Of a stretch of 47,112 nt of DNA, positions 39,980-47,112 are shown piece after piece (position 1 is the stretch's first letter; each line of letters starts with the position of its first letter). Under the pieces are notes generated by a model. It was not told the origin of the DNA, did not search any database, and saw only the letters and a list, made by a program, of their open reading frames with translations. A program made the position numbers and the translations under genes. Source of the DNA: CAIRDP01 sp037138335 (lineage in GTDB: Bacteria; Bacteroidota; Bacteroidia; Bacteroidales; FEN-979); NCBI GenBank assembly GCA_037138335.1, contig JBAXIO010000024.1, positions 1 to 47,112 of the forward strand. Direction: 5' to 3'.

Positions 39980-41779
39980 TTATTTATGGTTCTGCATATC
40001 GTTAAGCTTTGCCTGCAGTTCAGCGACCTGTTTCTGAAGCTGTTCAATGATGGCTTGTTGTTCCTGCACTGCCTTGACCAGGGGAACGACGAAGTCGGAA
40101 TACCTGAGACCCATAACGGCTCCGCTTTTATCGACCCCGCTGAAGTCATAACCTGATTTTTTTGCCGCTTCATCCACCTCCTGGGCAATAAATCCGCTGA
40201 ACCTTATCTGCTCAATAGCCGAAGATGTGTTGTTCTGATCCGGAGCTGGTTTTACACCGAGCAATTCATTTTCTTTTTTCAGGTCGATACGGTAGGTCAC
40301 AGGCTTTAATGCCGTGATAAAATTCAATCCGGCCACGTTCTCAAGCACATTGGTCTTAATACGGCCATCCGAAAATGAAGTCCACCCAACCTGTCCGCCA
40401 ATACTTGTAACGGAAGTATTCCCAATACGCACTTTATTGCTTGCATCCACAGTGGCATTATACCCGACAGCCGTGGCATTGCTCAGGTTGTTCGCGCTCA
40501 CATCGGCTGCGTACCCTAACGCCGTATTATTGCTTCCTGAAGTGTTGGTATTGAGTGAATTGCGACCGACGGCGGTATTATTATCCCCGGTTGAATTGTA
40601 CAAAGCAGAACTTCCGACGGCGGTATTATATGAACCTCCTGAATTGGTATAGCCTGCTGCATGCCCGAAAAAGGAATTTTCGTTGCCGCTGGTATTGGAA
40701 TGGCCTGAATTATACCCTGCAAACATATTGTTGATCCCATTGGTATTGCTCCATCCGGCCTGGTATCCTGCAAAGGTATTCGCCGAACCGGTGAGGTTAT
40801 TATAACCTGCCTGCTGGCCAATGAACATATTCACCGTGCCGGAGGTGTTATTGTTCCCACACTGGTATCCGAAAAACGCATTGCTGTTAACCTGGTCAAT
40901 CATACCGGCCTTCTGGTTGTTGACCCTGACAACGAGCGCCTGGTTGTCGGTCGTGCCTATAAAATTCGTCGAAGGATTTGTGCCGGCATTTCCGAGCAGG
41001 CTCCATGAATACCCCGAAGGCGGGGCCGGGGCCCAGCTTGAGCCGTTATACGTAAGCACCTGGGCGTTGGCAGGCAGGGTGCTGCTGACGGCGACCCCCT
41101 GGAGCTTGACTACCGCAGGATTGGGATAGGTTCCGCTGAGATCCCCACCGGCGTTACCGTCGGGAGGAAGTGAAGAAGGCAAAGCCTGGGTAAAGGCCGA
41201 AGTGAGTTGACCCTGGGCATTTACCGTGAGTACGGGATAAGCCGTGGAGCTGCCGTAAGTGCCCGCAGTAACCCCGGTATTCTGAACAGAGATCGTACCG
41301 GTGGTTGTGACAGGCCCTCCGGTAAGACCCGTACCGGTTTGAATTTCAGTTACGCTGCCGCCACCCCCGTGCAGCACCGAGTCGGCTACCATGGCAAAAG
41401 GCACTGTCATAAACCGGGACGTATCCAGAGGGACTCCGTTAGCCGTCACTTCAAGAAAATAACTTCCCGATCCCCAGGGAATCTGGTCGAAAGCCTTATA
41501 CTGAGGATTCTGGTAACCCTGCCCCAGCAAGAGGTTCACCAGACCGTAATTGTTGGTCGAGGTATTTTGCAATTCATCATACACTATACTTCCGTTCTTT
41601 GCCGATTTATGGATGGTAAATTCCAGGGCCACAGCCTGGTTTTGCATGATGGTTCCATCAGAATGACGCAGCACGGCCTGGTAATTAATCCCCTGGGGAA
41701 TCTGCGCAAATGCCTGGAAACAGGAAGCCAGGACTACTAAAAGCAGGACCAGTATCCCCGAAAATTTTGTTTTGCTCAT
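39980..41779 (-). CDS. Tail-fibre-like surface protein with S74 autoprocessing chaperone domain
   Basis: 599 residues from ATG 41779 (MSKTKFSGILVLLLVVLASCFQAFA, signal peptide; a start nine codons earlier is possible). The N-terminal domain (IPQGINYQAVLRHSDGTIM ... FTIHKSAKNGSIVYDE) is common in this group. The central part has YadA-head-like repeats (NTSGNENSFFGHAAGYTNSG, NTAVGSSALYNSTGDNNTAVG). The C-terminal part is a peptidase S74 / intramolecular chaperone domain (SFSDGRIKTNVLENVAGLNFI ... FSGFIAQEVDEAAKKSG). A trimeric coiled coil ends it (VKAVQEQQAIIEQLQKQVAELQAKL). Such proteins form trimeric fibres at the surface. Confidence 0.9.
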   Translation of the reverse strand: MSKTKFSGILVLLLVVLASCFQAFAQIPQGINYQAVLRHSDGTIMQNQAVALEFTIHKSAKNGSIVYDELQNTSTNNYGLVNLLLGQGYQNPQYKAFDQIPWGSGSYFLEVTANGVPLDTSRFMTVPFAMVADSVLHGGGGSVTEIQTGTGLTGGPVTTTGTISVQNTGVTAGTYGSSTAYPVLTVNAQGQLTSAFTQALPSSLPPDGNAGGDLSGTYPNPAVVKLQGVAVSSTLPANAQVLTYNGSSWAPAPPSGYSWSLLGNAGTNPSTNFIGTTDNQALVVRVNNQKAGMIDQVNSNAFFGYQCGNNNTSGTVNMFIGQQAGYNNLTGSANTFAGYQAGWSNTNGINNMFAGYNSGHSNTSGNENSFFGHAAGYTNSGGSYNTAVGSSALYNSTGDNNTAVGRNSLNTNTSGSNNTALGYAADVSANNLSNATAVGYNATVDASNKVRIGNTSVTSIGGQVGWTSFSDGRIKTNVLENVAGLNFITALKPVTYRIDLKKENELLGVKPAPDQNNTSSAIEQIRFSGFIAQEVDEAAKKSGYDFSGVDKSGAVMGLRYSDFVVPLVKAVQEQQAIIEQLQKQVAELQAKLNDMQNHK

Positions 41780-41928
41780 AAGTAATAAATTAAATACGTT
41801 TTTCACATTGGATGTCTGTAAAAATATGAAATACAGTGCCTCCGGATCTCATGCTTAGGAAAAAGTTATGAAGACAGGTGTGTGGATAAGTGCGTGACAG
41901 ACGTGTCGTGGGAGTGACAATCAGGCTG

Positions 41929-42271
41929 TCTCGTCCTGAAATAGCTTGTCACATCAAAACTATTCAGGATGGAAATTAAACCAAAATTACATTTAAAATT
42001 AGAACCCAAAAGCCGAGATCCCTACATAAGGAGAACGGATGGGGAAATGATTAAAATCGTTAAAGAGATTGAATCCGGCCTAATAAATATTAGAGCTGCT
42101 TGTTTTAAATATGGTTTATACAGAAATACCTTGAAATTATTCATCACTAAATTTTCTATCCGTACTTTGGGAGATGAATTTTCTAACCAAATACTTTCAA
42201 GGATGAATGACGATCAAAAAGAATCCGCATTGAATAAGAAAACCCAGGAACCCCAAGTCGAAAATCCCTGA
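41929..42271 (+). mobile_element. Remnant of an insertion sequence (left end plus truncated orfA)
   Basis: CTGTCTCGTCCTGAAATAGC and the following TTGTCACATC AAAACTATTCAGG precede the small ORF at 41969. They resemble the terminal repeat of IS3-like elements in Bacteroidota ('tcctgaaa...ttcagg'). The right end and orfB are missing. Confidence 0.55.
41969..42271 (+). pseudogene. Truncated transposase orfA with helix-turn-helix
   Basis: 100 residues. EPKSRDPYIRRTDGEMIKIVKEIESGLINIRAACFKYGLYRNTLKLFI is a helix-turn-helix of the kind found in orfA of IS3-like elements. The usual C-terminal coiled coil and the downstream orfB are lacking. After DQKESALNKK the frame ends shortly and a different open segment takes over, so this is a broken copy. 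Confidence 0.6.
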
Positions 42272-42425
42272 AGATATTAAGGAACAGGCAAATAAGATAA
42301 TTTTAGAATTCAACGCCTTGACTTTTAAAAAGCATTCCGGGATCTGGTATTACGCTGTTTACCGCACCGGGTTCCTTTATTTGACCAGACTTTGCCGGAA
42401 CGGCCTGACCACCTCACTCCATTGA
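42243..42425 (+). pseudogene. Fragment of a conserved hypothetical protein
   Basis: In the second frame the sequence reads KIPEDIKEQANKIILEFNAL, TFKKHSGIWYYAVYRTGFLYL, TRLCRNGLTTSLH and then stops. It resembles the N-terminal part of a widespread small protein (KIPxxIxxQANxIVxxFN ... GKFLYL) whose C-terminal half is missing here. It lies between the transposase remnant and the IS21-like end. Confidence 0.4.
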
Positions 42426-42441
42426 TATTAACCTTGGTAGT

Positions 42442-42489
42442 GTGGTCAATCAAAATCGGCACGAAGTGGTCATTCAGGCCGGCCGTTCC
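42442..42489. mobile_element. Insertion-sequence end fragment, IS21-like, copy 2
   Basis: 45 of 48 positions are identical to 35101-35148 (GTGGTCAATCAAAATCGGCA ... GTGGTCATTCAGGCCGGCC). Both copies are in the same orientation, 7.3 kb apart, and could be the two scars of one element or the ends of a larger region. Confidence 0.6.
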
Positions 42490-42536
42490 AAATATGTCTG
42501 TATAGGATGTGAAAAATGTAATGTAAATTTGTTCTT

Positions 42537-42686
42537 ATGGAAAGATCCGGGGAGGTAGAATTGAGATACAAAGAGCTGTTTAACAATATGATCAACTTGG
42601 CGGCTATGTATGAAGTTGTGGAAGGAGGTAAGGATTATAATGGATCACGATATAATTCTATAATGAACACTATAAAGCAGAGATGA
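42537..42686 (+). CDS. Short protein (49 residues) coupled to the membrane protein gene
   Basis: ATG 42537 opens a 49-codon frame (MERSGEVELRYKELFNNMIN, then LAAMYEVVEGGKDYNGSRYN, then SIMNTIKQR). Its TGA overlaps the ATG of the next gene by 4 bases (ATGA, 42683-42686), the usual sign of coupled translation. A TAAATTTG box lies at 42524-42531, only a few bases before the start, so the message could be leaderless. The protein is not recognised. Confidence 0.5.
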   Translation: MERSGEVELRYKELFNNMINLAAMYEVVEGGKDYNGSRYNSIMNTIKQR

Positions 42687-43324
42687 AAGAGTATTTAAGG
42701 CAGAATTCAGGGTTCCTTTGGGTCATTATCGGGGGGATTCTAATCTGCACAGTGTTGAGTCTTGCCTTTCCGCCCCCTGCCGGACAATTACCATTTCTTT
42801 TTCTGGCTGGTTTATTTTTAATGATCCTGGTGTTGTTCACCAAAGGCAGAGCCCTGATAAAGACCCTGCTCCTGCTGGTTATCTTCCTGCTATTTCTGTT
42901 GATGCTGATCCTTCCCTTTTGGGAATTCGGGGCTGACTTTTACTTCAAGCAAAATTACACAGACCTTGAACAAAGCATAAAAGAACTCAAGCAGGATAAC
43001 CCATCGGGGGTAGTGAATATTGCAGATCTTAAGCATTCGCGCAACAGCTTAAGAAAATGCGCAATAAGGGAAGTAATTGCCGAAAAGGATTTGAACATCC
43101 TGGTATTTCATGATGTACTGGGGGCAGGAGTGGGGATAGCCAGCATGAGCATGGTCAAAGCAGAACAGATAAGGCCGCATATCAGGCTGAATTCACATGG
43201 GCAGTACACGGCCTCCATCCATCAGATATACAGAAAATACATCATCCTGAGTGCTGTACCGGTAAACAGGAACTGGTATTACATCCGCTTTATCAACGTC
43301 AATCAGTTCTTCAATATCAATTGA
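42683..43324 (+). CDS. Membrane protein of unknown function
   Basis: 213 residues. Three hydrophobic segments occupy the first 85 residues (FLWVIIGGILICTVLSLAF; LPFLFLAGLFLMILVLFT; TLLLLVIFLLFLLMLILPFW), followed by a soluble domain of about 125 residues (DLEQSIKELKQDN ... SLRKCAIREVIAEKDLNILVFHDV). I do not recognise the family. It is translationally coupled to the 49-codon gene before it. Downstream lies the degraded paralogue of the gene at 38631. Confidence 0.65.
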   Translation: MKEYLRQNSGFLWVIIGGILICTVLSLAFPPPAGQLPFLFLAGLFLMILVLFTKGRALIKTLLLLVIFLLFLLMLILPFWEFGADFYFKQNYTDLEQSIKELKQDNPSGVVNIADLKHSRNSLRKCAIREVIAEKDLNILVFHDVLGAGVGIASMSMVKAEQIRPHIRLNSHGQYTASIHQIYRKYIILSAVPVNRNWYYIRFINVNQFFNIN

Positions 43325-43344
43325 ATTATTACAGTCACGATCTG

Positions 43345-43500
43345 ACCAGATCACGGGTATGCTGAGAGGCGGCAGAATCAAGGTCATCCATTGTGAGATA
43401 TTCAATAAGCTTTCCAATGCACGACAGCATGAAATACCTTAACGGAATATCTTTTTCGTGAAGGCTGAAGTGCACCAGCAGGGAATCCTTGAAGTTATGA
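43345..43500 (-). pseudogene. Degraded partial copy of the gene at 38631
   Basis: On the minus strand it encodes KDSLLVHFSLHEKDIPLRYF, MLSCIGKLIEYLTMDDLDSAAS, parallel to the gene at 38631-38960, but the first 40 residues and the C-terminus are missing. The DNA match covers about 130 bases. Confidence 0.65.
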
Positions 43501-43549
43501 AAGCGAAAACTAACACCCTTATTGAACGAGGTAAAACCCAGGTTGGCTC

Positions 43550-45226
43550 TTATGATAACGATGCAGCAGGGAGACTCAGAGAGAAGGTTGAGCCTTTGCC
43601 AAGCTGGCTTTCGGCTTTTATATTTCCATCCATGAGTGCGGTGAACTTTCTGCAAAGGGAGAGTCCGAGTCCGGCGCCTTCGTGAGTTCTTATAAGTCCT
43701 TCGTTGCCCTGTTTGAAGTCGTCGAAGATAAGGTTTAGCTGATCGCCCGGGATACCTATCCCGGTATCGGTGATCTTTACCACACCCCTTGTATTCCCGC
43801 TAAGTTCTTCCCTGCCCACACTAACAATAACCGCACCACCCGGAGTGTATTTGGCGGCATTATCAAGAAGGTGGAACATTACCACAGCGAACATTGCCCG
43901 GTCGACACTTACGATGACATCTTCATTAATGGAAGTGGTGAGTTTTACCTTGTTATTTGTGAACAAGCCCTGGTTTTGGCTCAGAACGTTTGACACAAGC
44001 AATCCCAGGTTAGCCTGTTCCAGTTTGGCGGTAAGGCCAGTTGATTCGAGTTTTGCCAGTTCCATAATGGAATTCAGGGTATGAAGCAAACGCTTACCCG
44101 AGAGTGAGATATCTTCGGCCATAGATTTTTGCTCATGATCTTCAAGAGAATCGCGGAGCAGTGCCGAGAATCCCAAGATGCCATTGAGAGGAGTGCGTAA
44201 TTCATGGCTTATATTCAGAAGCAGGCTGCTCTTGAAGCGGTTGGCTTCTTCGGCGTTGAACCTGGCCTGCACAAGATCCTTTTCTCTTTTAATAAGCACG
44301 ATGTTGCCCTGTTTCAGCTCGAAAACCACCGAAGCAAGAAAAAGAGTGATCACCGCCATCACGGCGAGATTAATTTTTACAAGCAAACCCCAATCCCAGA
44401 ACTGCCCCGTACCTGAATGCGATGAATCGAGGAACAAGGCTCCAAGAATCATAAATGAAAGGATGAACGAAGAAACCGTGACACCGCGTATGCTAAAACG
44501 CAGGGCAGCCCAAATCAGAAAAGGGAAGGTAAAATAATCAAGCAGGGTAAGCAAATGATTGCCCTCGAGCAGGTAAGAATGAAGCAGGTAACTTACCAGT
44601 GTAAGAGTGATGAAAAGAAAAACACCCTCGTACAGTTGCCTGGACGTCAAATTTCTCCAGTCATTAACATTAAATGAAGACCAGCTCAGGACCAGGGGTG
44701 TGATCACAATGATACCCCATGAAGAAGAAGTGTACCAGGAGCTGAAGGCAATAAGAAAAGGGGCCGACTGCAGCGCCCAGGAAGCAAGAGCAGCCATAAG
44801 TGAGGAGGCAGAGTTCCCAAGGAAAACCGCGAAGAGGAGGAAATTCATCAGGTTCCTGACTTTTCCGAAGAAAAAAGGATTTTCAACAAAACGTAACAGC
44901 AGCCAGGCAGTAAAAAATGACTGGAACAAAACCGTTAAGGAGAACAGCATGGCCGGGGTGAGAGGGACGCCGGCCGCCAGCCGCATGAAAAAGTCGGTCA
45001 TGCCTAGGGCCAGGGCCATAGAATTACGGGACGACGAGCGGTTCAGGAGTAGAGCCGAGAGAAAAAATCCTGAAGGCAGCCAAACAGCTCCTGTGGTGCC
45101 TGCATTGAAATGAAGATTAGCCAGCGAAAGGCAAAAATATGCCAGGGCAGGCAGTATCACTGCAGCAATACTACGGTAGGTTTTAGGTACAGAAGTGATC
45201 GCAGGCAGGGTGAGGACACTATTCAT
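43550..45226 (-). CDS. Membrane histidine kinase with MASE1-like sensor
   Basis: 558 residues. About eight to nine hydrophobic segments fill the first 305 residues, in the MASE1 style (NAGTTGAVWLPSGFFLSALLL ... WYTSSSWGIIVITPLVL ... DYFTFPFLIWAALRF). HisKA follows with an intact H-box (LLLNISHELRTPLNGILGFSALL, His341). HATPase_c follows with N-box HLLDNAAKYTPGG, G1 DTGIGIPGDQ, F-box FDDFKQG and G2 GAGLGLSLCR. It autophosphorylates in response to an unknown signal. No response regulator gene is adjacent, so it is an orphan kinase. The HisKA region resembles that of the degenerate sensor at 2112 (MKSSL/FKSSL, GFSxLL). Confidence 0.92.
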   Translation of the reverse strand: MNSVLTLPAITSVPKTYRSIAAVILPALAYFCLSLANLHFNAGTTGAVWLPSGFFLSALLLNRSSSRNSMALALGMTDFFMRLAAGVPLTPAMLFSLTVLFQSFFTAWLLLRFVENPFFFGKVRNLMNFLLFAVFLGNSASSLMAALASWALQSAPFLIAFSSWYTSSSWGIIVITPLVLSWSSFNVNDWRNLTSRQLYEGVFLFITLTLVSYLLHSYLLEGNHLLTLLDYFTFPFLIWAALRFSIRGVTVSSFILSFMILGALFLDSSHSGTGQFWDWGLLVKINLAVMAVITLFLASVVFELKQGNIVLIKREKDLVQARFNAEEANRFKSSLLLNISHELRTPLNGILGFSALLRDSLEDHEQKSMAEDISLSGKRLLHTLNSIMELAKLESTGLTAKLEQANLGLLVSNVLSQNQGLFTNNKVKLTTSINEDVIVSVDRAMFAVVMFHLLDNAAKYTPGGAVIVSVGREELSGNTRGVVKITDTGIGIPGDQLNLIFDDFKQGNEGLIRTHEGAGLGLSLCRKFTALMDGNIKAESQLGKGSTFSLSLPAASLS

Positions 45227-45511
45227 AGGAAATGATATCAGGCAGTAAATACTGTCACAAAAATATTTAAAAAAACGGCTGGGAATCAGTAAAATAGCGC
45301 CAATTTAGCAAGTGTCGCCAAAGTGAGGAAAACTGTGTTCATTGGGTTGGTAATTGTTTAGCCCGGGATGGGGTGTTTCGCGCCGATGCTAGATGCGGGA
45401 TTCGGGAGTGTATTATGATTTTTTCAGGTGTTGACAAAACGGGGATATGATTCCTATTGCATAGGGTTTTTTAGAAAAACAAATTACTTTTGCTTATATG
45501 ATTTTTGCACA

Positions 45512-45940
45512 GTGGAAGATGCCTCGAAACCTTTAATTAGCACAACATCGATACCCAGCTTTTCTGAACCTACCGTAACTTATTCAGTTGGAGAACAAAG
45601 GAAGTATTGGAACAAATGGGCAAAATCTACATTAATCGGCCAGGTAGTCTTTCGCCCGGACCTAGGAGAGATTAAATTTACCTCAACCGGAATCAGAGAG
45701 GTTCTGAATCAGCCACATGATGACTTGGCTCTTAAATATAGTGTGTTTAAAGATATTATCAATATACTGAAAACAGCCACCTATCTAAGGTCCGCTGAAG
45801 ATGAAAAAGGGAATGTAAATATTAAATTTCATTATCTGGAAACTGAAGTCGGAGGGAAAAAATCGTATATCGTTCTGAAAGAAACGAAACACAATAATAC
45901 GATTGCGTTATATTCAATTGTAATGAGGACAAAAAAATAA
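45512..45940 (+). CDS. PBECR-like domain protein (possible toxin nuclease domain)
   Basis: 142 residues if translation starts at GTG 45512; there is no ATG in the frame before it. A -7 box TACTTTTG at 45485-45492 fits that start. The body (KSTLIGQVVFRPDLGEIKFTSTGIREVLNQPHDDLALKYSVFKDII, NILKTATYLRS, NIKFHYLETEVGGKKSYIVLKET) resembles the PBECR / barnase-EndoU-ColicinE5-RelE-like fold. That fold is found at the ends of phage polyvalent proteins and toxins. It may instead be the remnant of a larger protein. No immunity or antitoxin gene is recognised beside it. A hairpin overlaps its stop codon. Confidence 0.5.
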   Translation: MEDASKPLISTTSIPSFSEPTVTYSVGEQRKYWNKWAKSTLIGQVVFRPDLGEIKFTSTGIREVLNQPHDDLALKYSVFKDIINILKTATYLRSAEDEKGNVNIKFHYLETEVGGKKSYIVLKETKHNNTIALYSIVMRTKK

Positions 45941-45991
45941 CCAGAGCCTACGACGAAGGATGAGAAATCCAACACAGAATCTCTGGTTATT
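45936..45991. terminator. Long-loop hairpin overlapping the stop codon
   Basis: AATAACCAGAG (45936-45946) and CTCTGGTTATT (45981-45991) pair perfectly over 11 bases with a 34-base loop. It overlaps the stop TAA of the PBECR-like gene. No T-run follows; it may be a processing or stability element rather than a true terminator. Confidence 0.5.
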
Positions 45992-46101
45992 ATAAATTCA
46001 AATACAAAGATACAACAATATAGGGTTGAAAGTCAAGTCAAAGATTTGGAAAGATATTATGGATTAATCGTATCGGCTTGTATATCAAGTATTAAACCTC
46101 T

Positions 46102-46154
46102 TATAAGAAATTAGAATTTATAAGAACATTTATAAGAACATCTATAAGACAATT
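46102..46154. repeat. TATAAGAACATT repeats upstream of the PD-(D/E)XK-like gene
   Basis: TATAAGA starts at 46102, 46119, 46131 and 46143; the last three are tandem 12-mers. They end 14 bases before the start at 46168 and could be operator sites. Confidence 0.6.
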
Positions 46155-46167
46155 TAAAATTATAAAT

Positions 46168-46572
46168 ATGCCAACCAGACAACAGATAAAATCAGCAGGT
46201 GAATTCTATGTAGCTTCGGAATTAAGCCGAAGAGGTTACAATATCGGGCTTACAATTGGAAATTTAGAAAGAGTTGATCTCTTGGCAGAAAAGCAAAACG
46301 TTCGATTATCAATCCAAGTTAAAGCTATAAGAAGGAGAAGGAATAATAGTTTTCAAATTACAAACAACCAAATTGTAGATAATTATTGGTATGTTTTTGT
46401 GAACATCAATAGCGAAAACCTGAATAATTATGAATGTGCTATTTTACGAGGAGATGAAGTAAGGAATCGTTTAAGGATGCCACAACATCATGCCAGAAAT
46501 GGGTTACGAATTTCCATTTTAAACATCGCAGAGTATTATAATAGTTGGAATCGACTTGAACCAGAACATTAA
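46168..46572 (+). CDS. PD-(D/E)XK nuclease-like protein
   Basis: 134 residues. The motif series AGEFYVASELSRRGYNI (Glu12), RVDLLAEKQNVRLSIQVKAI (Asp35 region and QVK) matches the PD-(D/E)XK fold of 'GE..va..L...g' then 'vDl' then '(E/Q)vK', as in restriction-like and Holliday-junction-resolvase-like enzymes. The rest (NNQIVDNYWYVFVNINSENLNNYECAILRGDEV) is like other stand-alone members that report on a substrate-binding half. No methyltransferase gene is next to it. The gene is AT-rich. The exact substrate is unknown. Confidence 0.65.
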   Translation: MPTRQQIKSAGEFYVASELSRRGYNIGLTIGNLERVDLLAEKQNVRLSIQVKAIRRRRNNSFQITNNQIVDNYWYVFVNINSENLNNYECAILRGDEVRNRLRMPQHHARNGLRISILNIAEYYNSWNRLEPEH

Positions 46573-46766
46573 TAGAATAATTAACAAAACTGTTGCAATC
46601 GGGGCGTTTTATGTGGAAAAACCGTTTACTATGACCGATCAACGCCGCATCAACCCGGCCATCTCATCCAATTGATTATCAGGAATGTAGAGCAGTCGAT
46701 AATACCAGCTAAGGGTGGTAAGTTTCACTGTTTTCTTAATTATGACCGGCTAACTGCAATCTTTAT
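46573..46766. other. Intergenic region without a recognised gene
   Basis: Mixed-composition DNA between the nuclease-like gene and repeat module 4. No convincing open frame on either strand, and no RNA gene recognised. Confidence 0.5.
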
Positions 46767-46859
46767 TTGACTGCGGATGACATTCTTCCTAAACGAGACC
46801 GGGTCTGTCCTGAATTTCGAATGTTGACAACCCCATAAAAAGCGGATGGATTGTCAACA
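46767..46859. repeat. TGTTGACAA palindrome module, copy 4
   Basis: TTGACTGCGGATGA at 46767 is identical to the start of copy 1. The middle differs. The hairpin is TGTTGACAA (46822-46830) / TTGTCAACA (46851-46859). A lone half module, GGTGTTGACAAAACGGGG, also lies at 45428. Beyond 46860 there are TGCATCC heptamers (46911-46928) and no gene. Confidence 0.75.
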
Positions 46860-47051
46860 AAACAGAGATTTAACTACCTCTACTGCAAATTTATACAGCT
46901 TTTCATTCTGCATCCTGCATCTTGCATCGGCAATACAATACCTGTTAAAACAATAACAGATGCATGGTATTTAGTAGCAGATACGTATTACTGGTTGCAT
47001 TCATAGGTGTCATACAATAAATTAGCAAAAAATATATATGATAAGGATATG

Positions 47052-47077
47052 AAAAGGTTATAATGTAACCTTTTTTT
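47052..47077 (+). terminator. Rho-independent terminator near the right edge
   Basis: AAGGTTA (47054-47060), loop TAATG, TAACCTT (47066-47072), with the T-run extending to 47077. Confidence 0.7.
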
Positions 47078-47112
47078 AGGACAGGGAGTTAAGGTGGAAA
47101 ACAAACCCTTAA

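Noticed and set aside
39970..40188. Upstream extension of the small T9SS gene
   Set aside because: It overlaps the end of the S74 gene and would place the signal peptide inside the protein.
35101..42489. Composite transposon bounded by the two IS21-like ends
   Set aside because: Both ends are in the same orientation, no transposase is attached, and no target duplication could be shown.
35017..46859. Integron with attC sites
   Set aside because: The palindromic modules lack the usual attC core GTTRRRY pairs and no integron integrase is in the window. Kept only as a cassette-like observation.

Overview
The window looks like chromosomal DNA of a member of Bacteroidota, probably an uncultured Bacteroidales or Sphingobacteriales-like lineage. 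It carries the gliding/type IX secretion lipoprotein GldD and three T9SS-type secreted proteins with C-terminal sorting domains. It also has an S74 chaperone-tail protein, an ECF sigma factor and a two-component propeller sensor, and many promoters with the Bacteroidota -7 box TAnnTTTG (at 5946, 18171, 26565, 33533 on the minus strand, and elsewhere). Shine-Dalgarno sites are sparse. No rRNA, tRNA or CRISPR array was recognised.

Layout. 1-9.8 kb is mostly core: mutY, two small genes (one DUF5674), a large propeller sensor with a degenerate kinase and a receiver, an MgtE-N/CBS protein paired with an Nramp-like transporter, gldD and ssb. 10-18 kb holds an M14 carboxypeptidase (T9SS cargo), a SatD-like gene, a DAHP synthase-chorismate mutase fusion, a multiheme NapC/NirT-type cytochrome and asnS. 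18-30.4 kb holds an orphan sorting-domain-like small protein, an ECF sigma factor with an envelope-spanning partner, a PKD-repeat T9SS cargo, a DUF6051-like hydrolase coupled to a NusG-like antiterminator, a methyltransferase, a SpoIIAA-like protein, a Wzi-like outer-membrane barrel, a small exported protein and an M23 lipoprotein. 30.5-47 kb is accessory: an MqsR/Panacea toxin-antitoxin pair, a four-helix-bundle protein, HigBA, GDP-mannose dehydratase, two Fic proteins of different classes, hypothetical genes, an S74/T9SS pair, insertion-sequence debris, a MASE1 histidine kinase, a PBECR-like domain protein and a PD-(D/E)XK-like protein. The Fic genes and the right end are visibly more AT-rich than the core.

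The striking feature is the density and variety of short repeats. (i) Heptamer and octamer arrays (TGGATAGC, TGGGCAC, GGGAGCA and GTGAACA types), often with embedded GC-rich hairpins such as GCAGCTTCGCTGC, lie almost directly at the stop codons of many genes. (ii) Long palindromic elements occur in at least three families (called A, B and D here), and one D copy is nested inside a B copy. (iii) A 17-bp palindrome, TTGCAcAAAAAATGCAA, is repeated at exactly 28-bp spacing in two separate loci. (iv) Several genes are bracketed by matched repeats: higBA by 148-bp direct repeats, ssb by 64-bp direct repeats, and the Fic genes by TGTTGACAA palindrome modules. Most notably, the repeats have entered four protein-coding genes (mutY, gmd, the DUF6051-like gene and the sigma-factor partner) without breaking the reading frame. 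In gmd the insert separates the catalytic Thr/Glu from the catalytic Tyr/Lys. This resembles the protein-invading palindromic elements of Rickettsia and the heptanucleotide STRR repeats of cyanobacteria, but in a different phylum and with a different sequence.
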